Assembly (NCBI RefSeq): GCF_003600835.1
Contig: NZ_NQYC01000001.1
Span: 3,557,001-3,621,000, forward strand
Length of the DNA: 64,000 nucleotides
Source: Bacillus sp. PK3_68
Lineage (GTDB): Bacteria > Bacillota > Bacilli > Bacillales > Domibacillaceae
Reading direction: 5' to 3'
Under the pieces are notes generated by a model. The model had not been told where the DNA came from, ran no database searches, and worked only from the letters and a program-made list of their open reading frames with translations. A program made the translations under genes and the position numbers. Shown here one piece after another: positions 57,091-64,000 of the stretch. How positions within the stretch are numbered: position 1 is the first letter of the stretch; every line of letters starts with the position of its first letter.

Positions 57091-57201
57091 GAAGTTGATC
57101 ACATACAAACATATACCCCTTTGTTTGACCGTGAAAAATTTCTCCCATCCCCTTTGTTCGTGAGAAAAGGCCTTGTAATTATACAAGGCCTTTTCTTTTT
57201 T
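57091..57201 (+). ncRNA. roxS: Regulatory small RNA RoxS (RsaE)
   Basis: About 110 nt. It contains the hallmark C-rich loops CCCCTTTGTTT (57116-57126) and CCCCTTTGTT (57149-57158), with TTTCTCCCATC between them, which I recognise from staphylococcal RsaE and B. subtilis RoxS. The 3' end is a Rho-independent terminator (AAGGCCTTGTA/TACAAGGCCTT then TTCTTTTTT). It lies between a small membrane-protein gene and spxH, as in B. subtilis. RoxS represses central-metabolism mRNAs through its C-rich motifs. Confidence 0.92.
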
Positions 57202-57212
57202 GCTGTTTTATT

Positions 57213-57248
57213 TCAAATAAAAAAACAGCCTTTGAGACGAGGCTGTTT
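57213..57248 (-). terminator. Second terminator downstream of spxH
   Basis: On the minus strand AAACAGCCT/AGGCTGTTT with a 9-base loop, then a T-run. It follows the first spxH terminator in tandem. Confidence 0.8.
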
Positions 57249-57252
57249 ATCG

Positions 57253-57279
57253 AAAAAATGCTGGAACGATCTTCCAGCA
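57253..57279 (-). terminator. Terminator of yjbI-spxH
   Basis: On the minus strand TGCTGGAA/TTCCAGCA with a 5-base loop and TTTTTT, just after the spxH stop codon. Confidence 0.92.
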
Positions 57280-57282
57280 CCA

Positions 57283-58128
57283 TCATTCATCAATAAATTC
57301 CCATATCGAGCCAAACTTTACTGGTACTTTACGGACCTTTCGTTGAAGAAGAAGCTTTTTCATCTCTTTTTCAACTTCTCGTTCTGTCCAATTGTACACC
57401 GTACTAATTTCCTTTGAAGCTGTGAACCGAAATTGTTTTAGAAAATCTTCAAGAGAAGGTGGCTCTTGCGGTTCTGGTATTTCATCAAGCATTTCTTCAA
57501 TAATCTGCACATAAATATCATAAGAATAGAGTCCGGTAATCTTGATGCCTTCTTCTTCAATGTTTTCATTGAAGAAAACAAGCGTTGGTGTTTCTGTTAC
57601 TTCCATCTCGGCAGCGATCTTTAAATCGCATTGAAAGGCTTTGGCTGCACTGGAAGAGTGAACGTCGTTCAAGAATTCTGCCTTGTCCAGTCCAGCTTCC
57701 TCTGCACAATCGGTTAGGACCGCCAGATCAGAAACATTTTGTTTTTCAATAAATAGTACTTCCTGCAGCTTTCTTAAAAAGCGGCTTCCTGCTCTGCGAC
57801 CTTGCAGTTCTGCAGCTTTAATAGCAACAGAAGCAAGAAAAGGGGAGGACATAGACTGATCCATCCATAGAGCACCATCACATGACATGCCAGTTCTAGC
57901 AGCAGTTGCTTCCCAATTGCGAACCTTAGACTCCGGGAGATTCAGCGCTGCAAGATTCCCGGTTAGTACTTGCTTCAAACGGAAATAACGACCATATTCG
58001 ATATATAATTTTCGGATAAATGGCTCAAGTGCCCAGCATTCCGCACAGAGCGGATCAACAAATAAATAGATCTCCAGCGGCTTTTGCTGAGTGGAACACA
58101 TCCGGTTAAGCAGTAATGATGGTTTCAA
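57283..58128 (-). CDS. spxH: Spx degradation adaptor SpxH (YjbH)
   Basis: Adaptor that feeds Spx to ClpXP. The 281-residue protein has a DsbA-like thioredoxin domain with the motif [13 protein letters not shown] (CAEC) and a helical C-terminal part. The start is TTG at 58128: its bases overlap the yjbI stop as TTGA, a coupling arrangement like the common ATGA. It belongs to the yjbI-spxH operon; its target spx lies 6.6 kb away. Confidence 0.94.
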   Translation of the reverse strand: MKPSLLLNRMCSTQQKPLEIYLFVDPLCAECWALEPFIRKLYIEYGRYFRLKQVLTGNLAALNLPESKVRNWEATAARTGMSCDGALWMDQSMSSPFLASVAIKAAELQGRRAGSRFLRKLQEVLFIEKQNVSDLAVLTDCAEEAGLDKAEFLNDVHSSSAAKAFQCDLKIAAEMEVTETPTLVFFNENIEEEGIKITGLYSYDIYVQIIEEMLDEIPEPQEPPSLEDFLKQFRFTASKEISTVYNWTEREVEKEMKKLLLQRKVRKVPVKFGSIWEFIDE

Positions 58129-58523
58129 TAGTTTTCACCCGGTCCTTCCGGCTGATTAACCATATGATTTGCCGTTAACTCAAGCCGATGATAAAGGAAG
58201 TCCCGTAAATCACCGTGAAGCTCCACTTCGTCCATCGCTTCCTGCATGCAGGAAAGCCAGGCGCGGGCACGTTTCGGAGTGATCGGAAAAGGCATATGAC
58301 GAGCTCGAAGCATCGGGTGGCCATGTTCTTCGGTATATAAAGGAGGCCCGCCCAAATATTGAGTAAGAAATTGCTTTTGCTTGCGGGCTGTTTCAGTTAA
58401 GTCGTCAGGGAAAATTGGGAATAAATCAGGATGCTGACTAACCTTTAAGTAAAACGTGTCAACTAGTTCTGAAAGCTTCTTTTCACCGATGTATTCAAAT
58501 GGTGCTATTGATTTTTCGCCCAT
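58125..58523 (-). CDS. yjbI: Truncated haemoglobin YjbI
   Basis: Group II truncated globin of 132 residues. The proximal His is in RARHMPFPI, and the segment [15 protein letters not shown] holds the B/C-helix aromatic residues. It binds haem and oxygen; in Bacillus it has been linked to protein-oxidation stress and always neighbours spxH. The ATG at 58523 lies behind AAAAGGAG on the minus strand. The stop codon overlaps the spxH start. Confidence 0.95.
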   Translation of the reverse strand: MGEKSIAPFEYIGEKKLSELVDTFYLKVSQHPDLFPIFPDDLTETARKQKQFLTQYLGGPPLYTEEHGHPMLRARHMPFPITPKRARAWLSCMQEAMDEVELHGDLRDFLYHRLELTANHMVNQPEGPGENY

Positions 58524-58639
58524 ACCAATAACTCCTTTTTTCCTTGTAGTCTAAATTTATTTTATCAAGGGGACTGTTATAACACAAACAAAGTGCTTAT
58601 GCCTATTTTTTACAAGCTTGTGCAGGAATATGGTCCCGG

Positions 58640-58675
58640 TATAAAAGAAAACAGACCATTCAACGGTCTGTTTAA
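58640..58675 (-). terminator. Terminator after yjbK-yjbJ
   Basis: On the minus strand AACAGACC/GGTCTGTT with a 7-base loop, then TTCTTTTAT. Confidence 0.9.
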
Positions 58676-58685
58676 CATACGGGCA

Positions 58686-59345
58686 TTAGGCATAATAATG
58701 GGAAGTAATTTTTTGAACATAATTTTGTGTTTCTTTGAATGGCGGTATGCCGCCGTACTTCTTGACATTGCCTGCTCCGGCATTATAGGCAGCAAGTGCC
58801 AGCTTAATGTTTCCGTTAAATTGGTCAAGCATTTGCCGGAGATATTTTGTGCCGCCGAATATATTTTGTTCAGGGTCATAAACGTTCTTCACACCGAGTC
58901 CACGCGCAGTCGCCGGCATTAATTGCATCAAGCCAGCTGCACCAACGTAGCTTCTCGCATTCGGATTAAAATTCGATTCCTGGCGAATAACTGCCTGGAT
59001 AAGCTTTTTCGGTATGTTGTATTTTTCGGCAGCTCGGGTAATAATATCATCAAAATCCGTCTTTACTGTTGTGTTGATGTTCTTTAACAAGTCCGCTCCT
59101 GGTTTTGTTGGAAGCAGCGCGGACGGCAAAGCTGAAGGGGAGGAAGTGTCGGTATCTGTGTTTTCCAAAGAATCCGCGACAGATCCTCCACCGACAAGTT
59201 CAAGCCCCTGCATTAAAGCCTGTTGCAGAACAGCACCAAATATTTGGCTCGGAGCTGTTGTGACAGAGGTCGTGGTGTTCGGGTACGTAGACATACTTTG
59301 CATAATGCCTGTGGCAAACATAGTTTGGAATGGGTTGCTGCTCAT
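58686..59345 (-). CDS. yjbJ: Lytic transglycosylase YjbJ
   Basis: A 219-residue protein with a C-terminal SLT domain (about residues 105-215) that cleaves the glycan strands of peptidoglycan. The catalytic Glu is in [10 protein letters not shown], followed by [13 protein letters not shown] and the typical [14 protein letters not shown]. The N-terminal 100 residues are low-complexity and no signal peptide is evident. The ATG at 59345 lies behind AAGGAG. yjbK is 10 bases upstream, so the two form an operon. Confidence 0.93.
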   Translation of the reverse strand: MSSNPFQTMFATGIMQSMSTYPNTTTSVTTAPSQIFGAVLQQALMQGLELVGGGSVADSLENTDTDTSSPSALPSALLPTKPGADLLKNINTTVKTDFDDIITRAAEKYNIPKKLIQAVIRQESNFNPNARSYVGAAGLMQLMPATARGLGVKNVYDPEQNIFGGTKYLRQMLDQFNGNIKLALAAYNAGAGNVKKYGGIPPFKETQNYVQKITSHYYA

Positions 59346-59355
59346 CGTTCGCTCC

Positions 59356-59949
59356 TTATTGATCACCAGCTGTCTGGCGTAACTTTTCTTTATAAAATCT
59401 TCTTACTTTATTATCGGCTTGCTTTAAAGGAATTTGATAATTTTTTAAGAAATTATTAAAGGTTTCTTCTCCGCTTTGTCTCTCTGCTGCCTCGTATTCA
59501 ATTTCATAATCCTCGCATCCTAAATAAAAGCTATGATCAAAAACGAGCAGTCCGCTTTCATACACCACTTCTGCCCTTTTTGTAGATAATGTCCCAAAAG
59601 GTTTTAACTTAGTTAAATCGGTTATTAAGTATTGAAGGGCTCTTTTTACTGCTCCATCAGGAAAAGCCCCGCCTGCTAAAAGCATCTCTGCCTCTGAACG
59701 GGAAAGTGTTTCATTGGTTTCGAGAAGGCCATCCGTTGCCGGCTCCTTCAAAGTTAACTCAAAGGCCTCATTTTTCTCACGGATACGCAGAGCACAACCC
59801 GCCTGTTTTAAAAGAAAGTCTTCTGTATCAAAGTAATGATTGTGTTGGATGTGAAAATCTGCCGGCTGCAGTTGAAAGGCATCCATTAGACGCTTAAAAG
59901 TTGTTTCACTTACCATGTTCTTAAACTCGATTTCTAATTCCTGACTCAT
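59356..59949 (-). CDS. yjbK: CYTH-domain protein YjbK
   Basis: A 197-residue CYTH (triphosphate tunnel) protein. The ExExK motif is at the N-terminus (ELEIEFK), and paired Arg/Lys/Glu strands follow ([24 protein letters not shown]). Members hydrolyse inorganic triphosphate or bind nucleotides. The ATG at 59949 lies behind AAAGAGG; the frame to 60066 is not supported. Confidence 0.92.
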   Translation of the reverse strand: MSQELEIEFKNMVSETTFKRLMDAFQLQPADFHIQHNHYFDTEDFLLKQAGCALRIREKNEAFELTLKEPATDGLLETNETLSRSEAEMLLAGGAFPDGAVKRALQYLITDLTKLKPFGTLSTKRAEVVYESGLLVFDHSFYLGCEDYEIEYEAAERQSGEETFNNFLKNYQIPLKQADNKVRRFYKEKLRQTAGDQ

Positions 59950-60029
59950 GCTTTTTTCCTCTTTCCCTAATTTAGTTTCGTATATCCATAGTTCTGTATT
60001 TGAAATGGACAGATGTGTTAAAATATGAA

Positions 60030-60180
60030 ATGAGTTTTTATTAAAGCCTGTCTGCAGGTACCGCAAGGCAATGAGGCTGTTCCACCTGCGTAGCAGAATG
60101 GTGTTTACCCGCCTTTTGCTTTTTAGATCAGTGGCCTATTGCGGCAGATCAGGCGCTTCCGCTTTTAAAGTTTAACATAG
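60030..60180. other. Structured intergenic element of unknown type
   Basis: In the 256-base space between the divergent yjbK and yjbL the sequence is locally GC-rich and foldable: GCAGGT (60054-60059) pairs with ACCTGC, enclosing GGCAATGAGGCTG; a further part contains GCGGCAGATCAGGCGCTTCCGC. No frame or known riboswitch is recognised. It could be a leader, a small RNA or a dispersed repeat. Confidence 0.3.
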
Positions 60181-60205
60181 CAGGCATGGAGAGGGGAAAG
60201 AGAGA

Positions 60206-60583
60206 ATGAGAAAAACAATTCATTTCACGAAAGCACAATGGAATGGCAATGGGATTGAACTGCATGCAGACTCACCTGTAAAGATGGAGGGTATTAAAGC
60301 AGCAGGGCAAATGATCGTCGATTCCGATCAAATGGCTTTTGTTTATTTAGCAGAAGAAAAGGATGAATTTATTTATTTATACATACATGAAACAGCATGG
60401 GGAGATTTGGAGAAAGCGTTAAAAGAAGAAGCCTGTCTCTTTGCAGCAGGCGAAGACACCACTCTCGAACTGACTGGCTGGAAAGAAGAGCTTATTTATT
60501 TAATTAACAATATCGAAGGCAACAGCAATTATGGAGAAGAAATGGTGAAGAAGGTAGAGGCTGTCTTTTTACATCATCAATAA
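60206..60583 (+). CDS. yjbL: UPF0738 protein YjbL
   Basis: A 125-residue soluble acidic protein with alternating strands and a long C-terminal helix, in the place of B. subtilis yjbL before yjbM. The ATG at 60206 follows AGAGGGGAAAGAG. The function is unknown. It probably shares a transcript with yjbM, 27 bases downstream. Confidence 0.85.
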   Translation: MRKTIHFTKAQWNGNGIELHADSPVKMEGIKAAGQMIVDSDQMAFVYLAEEKDEFIYLYIHETAWGDLEKALKEEACLFAAGEDTTLELTGWKEELIYLINNIEGNSNYGEEMVKKVEAVFLHHQ

Positions 60584-60610
60584 TGCAGCTATGTCTGAGA
60601 GGGAAGAAAA

Positions 60611-61255
60611 ATGATAAATTGGGATGAGTTTTTAATACCTTATAAACAAGCGGTGGATGAGTTAAAAGTGAAGCTGAAAGGAATGCGAAAACAGTTTGAA
60701 TATGGGGATGAGCATTCACCGATTGAATTTGTTACAGGACGCGTGAAACCGATTGCCAGCATTCTTGACAAAGCGAAAGATAAAAACATTTCTTTGGACC
60801 GGCTTGAAACGGAGATGCAGGACATTGCTGGCGTCCGTATGATGTGCCAGTTTGTTGATGATATTATTAAAGTCGTCAAGAAACTGCGCATGCGCAAAGA
60901 CTTTAAGATCATCGAAGAGAAGGACTATATTTCCCATAAAAAGCCGAGCGGCTATCGTTCTTACCATATGGTCATCGAGTATCCGGTGCAAACCATCCAC
61001 GGCGAAAAGAAAATCCTGGCCGAAATTCAAATCCGGACGCTGGCAATGAATTTCTGGGCAACTATTGAGCATTCATTAAATTATAAATATGATGGACAAT
61101 TTCCAGAAGAAATTTTAATGAGGCTGGAGAGAGCGGCAGAGGCTGCTTTCCGACTGGACGAGGAAATGTCGCTTATTCGTGAGGAGATTAAAGAAGCTCA
61201 AGCATTTTTTACGAAGAAAAAAGAGCAGGTGAAGGACCACAGAACGAAAGAATAG
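60611..61255 (+). CDS. yjbM: Small alarmone synthetase SasB (YjbM/RelQ)
   Basis: Makes (p)ppGpp from ATP and GTP or GDP without a hydrolase domain. The 214-residue protein has the synthetase signatures [37 protein letters not shown] and [20 protein letters not shown]. The ATG at 60611 follows GAGAGGG. nadF follows 17 bases later; the pairing is conserved in Bacillus. Confidence 0.95.
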   Translation: MINWDEFLIPYKQAVDELKVKLKGMRKQFEYGDEHSPIEFVTGRVKPIASILDKAKDKNISLDRLETEMQDIAGVRMMCQFVDDIIKVVKKLRMRKDFKIIEEKDYISHKKPSGYRSYHMVIEYPVQTIHGEKKILAEIQIRTLAMNFWATIEHSLNYKYDGQFPEEILMRLERAAEAAFRLDEEMSLIREEIKEAQAFFTKKKEQVKDHRTKE

Positions 61256-61272
61256 GAAGAAGGTGGTTTTAC

Positions 61273-62067
61273 ATGAAGTTTGCAGTAACATCCAAGGGAG
61301 ATGCCAAATCTAATGCGTTAATGCATAAGATTCGGGCCTATTTGCTCGACTTTAAGTTAACCTATGATGAGAACAGGCCAGATATTGTCATTTCTGTCGG
61401 TGGAGATGGGACGCTTTTATACGCTTTCCATCGTTACATTGAGCGTCTGGATAAAACTGCCTTTGTCGGCGTTCATACCGGGCATCTTGGCTTTTACGCC
61501 GATTGGGTGCCGGATGAAATTGAAAAGCTCGTCATCGCTATTGCCCGCACACCGTATCAAATTATCGAATATCCGCTTCTAGAGGCCATTATCCGTTACC
61601 AGCACGGTGGAAAAGAAACGCGGTATTTGGCATTAAATGAGTCTACCGTCAAGGCTGTGGATGGCACGCTTGTCATGGATGTCGAAATTCGCGGAGATCA
61701 ATTCGAACGCTTTCGGGGCGATGGGTTGTGTATCTCTACTCCATCGGGAAGTACAGCCTATAATAAAGCTTTGGGGGGCGCCATTTTGCATCCATCTATT
61801 CGTGCGCTGCAGCTTGCTGAAATGGCCTCCATTAACAACCGTGTGTTCCGGACAGTAGGATCGCCGTTAATTTTGCCCGCTCATCATACGTGTATGCTGA
61901 AGCCGGTTAACCGGTCTGACTTTCTCGTTACGATTGATCACTTAACCTTGCTTCATAAAGATGTAAAGTCGATCCAGTACCGGGTGGCTAATGAGAAAAT
62001 TCGTTTTGCCCGCTTCCGTCCTTTCCCATTTTGGAAAAGAGTGCACGATTCTTTCGTGAGTAGTTGA
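61273..62067 (+). CDS. nadF: NAD kinase
   Basis: Phosphorylates NAD to NADP. The 264-residue protein has the GGDGT motif (residues 43-47), the NE-S/T motif in ALNESTVK and the Gly-rich [16 protein letters not shown]. The ATG at 61273 follows GAAGAAGGTGG. It is part of yjbL-yjbM-nadF-yjbO; the next gene starts 4 bases later. Confidence 0.96.
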   Translation: MKFAVTSKGDAKSNALMHKIRAYLLDFKLTYDENRPDIVISVGGDGTLLYAFHRYIERLDKTAFVGVHTGHLGFYADWVPDEIEKLVIAIARTPYQIIEYPLLEAIIRYQHGGKETRYLALNESTVKAVDGTLVMDVEIRGDQFERFRGDGLCISTPSGSTAYNKALGGAILHPSIRALQLAEMASINNRVFRTVGSPLILPAHHTCMLKPVNRSDFLVTIDHLTLLHKDVKSIQYRVANEKIRFARFRPFPFWKRVHDSFVSS

Positions 62068-62071
62068 AACA

Positions 62072-62971
62072 ATGAGATTTCAGCTGAAATGGATGGCGGA
62101 AGAACGAGATAACCAAAAGCTGTTAAGGGATTTTTTAGCTGAGCAGCAAATTTCTAAGCGGGCGCTGACAGATATTAAATTCGGCGGCGGCCGTATTGCA
62201 GTGAATGGTCAAGAGGAGAATGTCCGCTTTTTATTAAAGGCAGGAGATGAAGTAGAGGTTCTTTTTCCGAGAGAAACACCGAGTGAGGGCATATTGAAAG
62301 AGCGGTTCCCGCTTTCTATTATATATGAAGACGATTATTTACTCGTTGTAGAAAAGCCGGCAGGGATGACCACCATCCCCTCCCGGGAGCATCCGTCAGG
62401 CAGTCTCGCCAATGGACTGCTTGGTTATTATGAGGAACAAAGAATCGATGCAACTATACATATCGTTACGAGACTTGACCGTGATACATCGGGTCTCGTG
62501 CTAATTGCGAAGCATCGGCACGTTCATCACCTATGTTCCAAAATGCAGAAAAATAATCAAATTTCCCGAGCCTATGAGGCATTAGCTGAAGGAAGATTGC
62601 TATCGCAAAGCGGCATCATCGAGAAGCCGATCGGGCGCAAGGAAACAAGTATTATTGAGCGAGAAGTAAGAGAAGACGGACAATACGCATGCACGTATTT
62701 TAATGTGCTGGAGTCATTTTCAGATTTTACACGGGTGGCGCTTCAGCTGCAAACAGGCCGGACTCACCAAATTCGTGTTCATATGGCTTATATTGGCCAT
62801 CCATTGCTCGGTGATGAATTGTATGGAGGCTCTCTAAAAGAAATGAACCGGCAGGCCCTTCACTGTGGCAAGTTGTCTTTTTCGCATCCGATTACAAAGC
62901 AGCTATTGCACTTTGAACGCTCTCTACCGAAGGATATGCAAGCAGTAATCGATCAAGCGAGACCATCTTGA
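62072..62971 (+). CDS. yjbO: RluA/RluD-family pseudouridine synthase YjbO
   Basis: Converts uridine to pseudouridine in RNA. The 299-residue protein has an N-terminal S4-like domain (about 10-75) and a catalytic domain with the Asp in TRLDRDTSGLVL and the motif RTHQIRVHMAYIGHPLLGDELYGG, split over two blocks. The ATG at 62072 lies 4 bases after the nadF stop. The RNA target is not certain. Confidence 0.93.
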   Translation: MRFQLKWMAEERDNQKLLRDFLAEQQISKRALTDIKFGGGRIAVNGQEENVRFLLKAGDEVEVLFPRETPSEGILKERFPLSIIYEDDYLLVVEKPAGMTTIPSREHPSGSLANGLLGYYEEQRIDATIHIVTRLDRDTSGLVLIAKHRHVHHLCSKMQKNNQISRAYEALAEGRLLSQSGIIEKPIGRKETSIIEREVREDGQYACTYFNVLESFSDFTRVALQLQTGRTHQIRVHMAYIGHPLLGDELYGGSLKEMNRQALHCGKLSFSHPITKQLLHFERSLPKDMQAVIDQARPS

Positions 62972-63047
62972 ACCGCTTGACCAGAGTGATAAGTAAGATA
63001 ACTAATTAATAAAATACCTCTGTCCTAACAAGAGCAGAGGTGACGAT

Positions 63048-63090
63048 AAGTGGTCCCCCTAGGAAGGTTGTTGGCGGACCACTTTGTGTT
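63048..63090. terminator. Convergent terminator between yjbO and prpE
   Basis: AAGTGGTCC/GGACCACTT stem with T-rich flanks. A smaller ACCTCTG/CAGAGGT hairpin lies just before it at about 63016-63041. Confidence 0.75.
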
Positions 63091-63827
63091 TATTCAATTG
63101 GGCGGAATTTCTCGGCAATAAATGGCATAGAGGACGGCACAGAGACCGTTTGTTTTTCAGGATAACGAAAGGCGGTCAATGATCCGCCAAAAACGGCACC
63201 TGTATCAATATTGGCCGTGCGGTTGACGATGCGTACGTCTCGTGTTGGAGTATGTCCATAGACGATCCACGGCTCGCCGTGATAATGCTTGGCCCAATCG
63301 CGCCGGATCGGAAAGCCATCAATGTCGGCAGCGCCAGTGATATCACCATATAGGACAAATGTTTTTACTTTAGAAGTGTATTTGCCAATGTCCTTTTCAC
63401 GAATGCCTGCATGGGCGATAATTAAGTTGCTGTCATCAAGAATTTGATAAAGAGGGGACTGCTCATACAGGGTGATGAATTGCTTTTTTACCCGCTTGTA
63501 ATGACGGTTATCCAACGCATTTAACTCGTCGACTGTTGTTTCCAATCCGTTATTAATCTTTACTTTATTGCCGATCAGCATTCGGTATAGCTTATTGCAA
63601 TGGTTGCCGGGGGAATAGTACGCAAGCTTTTTTTCCCATAAGCCGTAGACCGTTTCAATTACACGGACAGAGTCTGGACCGCGGTCAGTTAAATCGCCGA
63701 CAAAACCAAGCACACGGTTGTGGGGATGAACAGGGAGTCCGCTTTCCCATGAATAACCTAATTTATTCGTTAACTCTTTCAATTCTGTAAAGCAGCCGTG
63801 AATATCTCCAATAATATCAATCTTCAT
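63090..63827 (-). CDS. prpE: Bis(5'-nucleosyl)-tetraphosphatase PrpE
   Basis: PPP-family metallophosphatase of 245 residues that cleaves diadenosine tetraphosphate; in B. subtilis it also affects spore germination. Motifs: GDIHGCF (near residue 7), [16 protein letters not shown] and AHAGIREKD. The start at 63827 lies behind AAAGGAG; the longer frame to 63887 is not supported. It is divergent from the last gene in the window. Confidence 0.94.
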   Translation of the reverse strand: MKIDIIGDIHGCFTELKELTNKLGYSWESGLPVHPHNRVLGFVGDLTDRGPDSVRVIETVYGLWEKKLAYYSPGNHCNKLYRMLIGNKVKINNGLETTVDELNALDNRHYKRVKKQFITLYEQSPLYQILDDSNLIIAHAGIREKDIGKYTSKVKTFVLYGDITGAADIDGFPIRRDWAKHYHGEPWIVYGHTPTRDVRIVNRTANIDTGAVFGGSLTAFRYPEKQTVSVPSSMPFIAEKFRPIE

Positions 63828-63949
63828 ATGAGAGGCACTCCTTTTATGGTTATCTTTATCATACTGCAAGTTATAATAAAAGAACATTTACACTCCTTTT
63901 GCTATAGTAGTGAAAGGCACAACAATTTTATGGAAAAGGAGGGGATTGC

Positions 63950-64000
63950 ATGGAAGAGCATGGTTCATTGATTTCATTAGTTATTGTTATTGTTGCCGCT
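63950..64000 (+). CDS. Start of a probable cation:proton antiporter gene (YjbQ-like), partial
   Basis: ATG at 63950 behind GAAAAGGAGGGG opens a frame that is still open at the window edge: MEEHGSLISLVIVIVAA. The hydrophobic start suits a membrane protein. In B. subtilis the gene beyond prpE is yjbQ, a KefB-type antiporter; the assignment rests on that position only. Confidence 0.5.
   Translation, partial: MEEHGSLISLVIVIVAA

Noticed and set aside
57121-57417. 98-residue plus-strand frame near spxH
   Set aside because: It runs through RoxS and its terminator and then antisense through the 3' end of spxH; no ribosome binding site.

Overview
The window is a continuous chromosomal segment from a low-GC Firmicute of the family Bacillaceae. 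Most genes have a direct Bacillus subtilis counterpart (hemEHY, yhgDE, yhfHI-lplJ-lcfB-yhfN, yhjE, addBA, yisK, yisL, yitS/T/U/W, med-comZ, fabHA-fabF, yjbA, trpS, opp, yjbC-spx-mecA, coiA-pepF, roxS, spxH-yjbI-yjbJ-yjbK, yjbL-yjbM-nadF-yjbO, prpE). The order is largely that of B. subtilis with rearranged junctions. clpB, a secreted GH13-like protein and a DUF418 protein set it apart from B. subtilis. I see no rRNA or tRNA genes, prophage, insertion sequence, integrase or CRISPR array: this is core chromosome, and the novelty lies in regulation and in individual genes.

Layout. 1-3.6 kb: late haem synthesis by the coproporphyrin route (hemE, hemH, hemY). 3.6-7.6 kb: three small unknown genes, then a TetR regulator (yhgD) and its membrane partner yhgE, which is split by a -1 frameshift exactly at an A AAA AAG slippery heptamer. 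7.7-13.4 kb: yhfH, yhfI, lipoate ligase, a FadR-controlled acyl-CoA ligase, a Ste24-like protease and an IDEAL-domain protein. 13.6-21.6 kb: yhjE and the AddAB recombination nuclease. 21.7-26.8 kb: DUF418 protein, YisK, YisL, a yjdF-type riboswitch with its gene, and a membrane-anchored alpha-amylase homologue that has lost its catalytic residues. 26.8-32.5 kb: SDR, YajQ, DegV, YitT, HAD phosphatase, YitW, UppP. 32.6-35.2 kb: clpB behind a perfect CtsR box. 35.4-41.7 kb: yjzD, med-comZ, fabHA-fabF behind a FapR box, yjbA, trpS. 42.2-48.4 kb: the oppABCDF peptide importer with CodY-like sites. 48.5-57 kb: putative glycoside hydrolase, yjbC, spx, mecA, cls, coiA, pepF. 57-64 kb: the RoxS/RsaE regulatory RNA, spxH-yjbI, yjbJ-yjbK, yjbL-yjbM-nadF-yjbO, prpE and the first codons of a probable antiporter gene.

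How the genes work together. Several form regulatory circuits: Spx, its degradation adaptor SpxH and the adaptor MecA lie within 8 kb; Med and ComZ are competence factors, with CoiA further on; FapR, FadR and CtsR sites tie fatty-acid synthesis, fatty-acid use and proteostasis to known Bacillus regulons; RoxS sits beside spxH under a Rex/ResD-like site. The strongest leads for a second look are the yhgE slippery frameshift with its paired operators, the catalytically dead amylase homologue, RoxS, and the riboswitch whose C-rich segment is complementary to the yjdF ribosome binding site.

All calls rest on reading the sequence and on recall of protein families; no database search was run.
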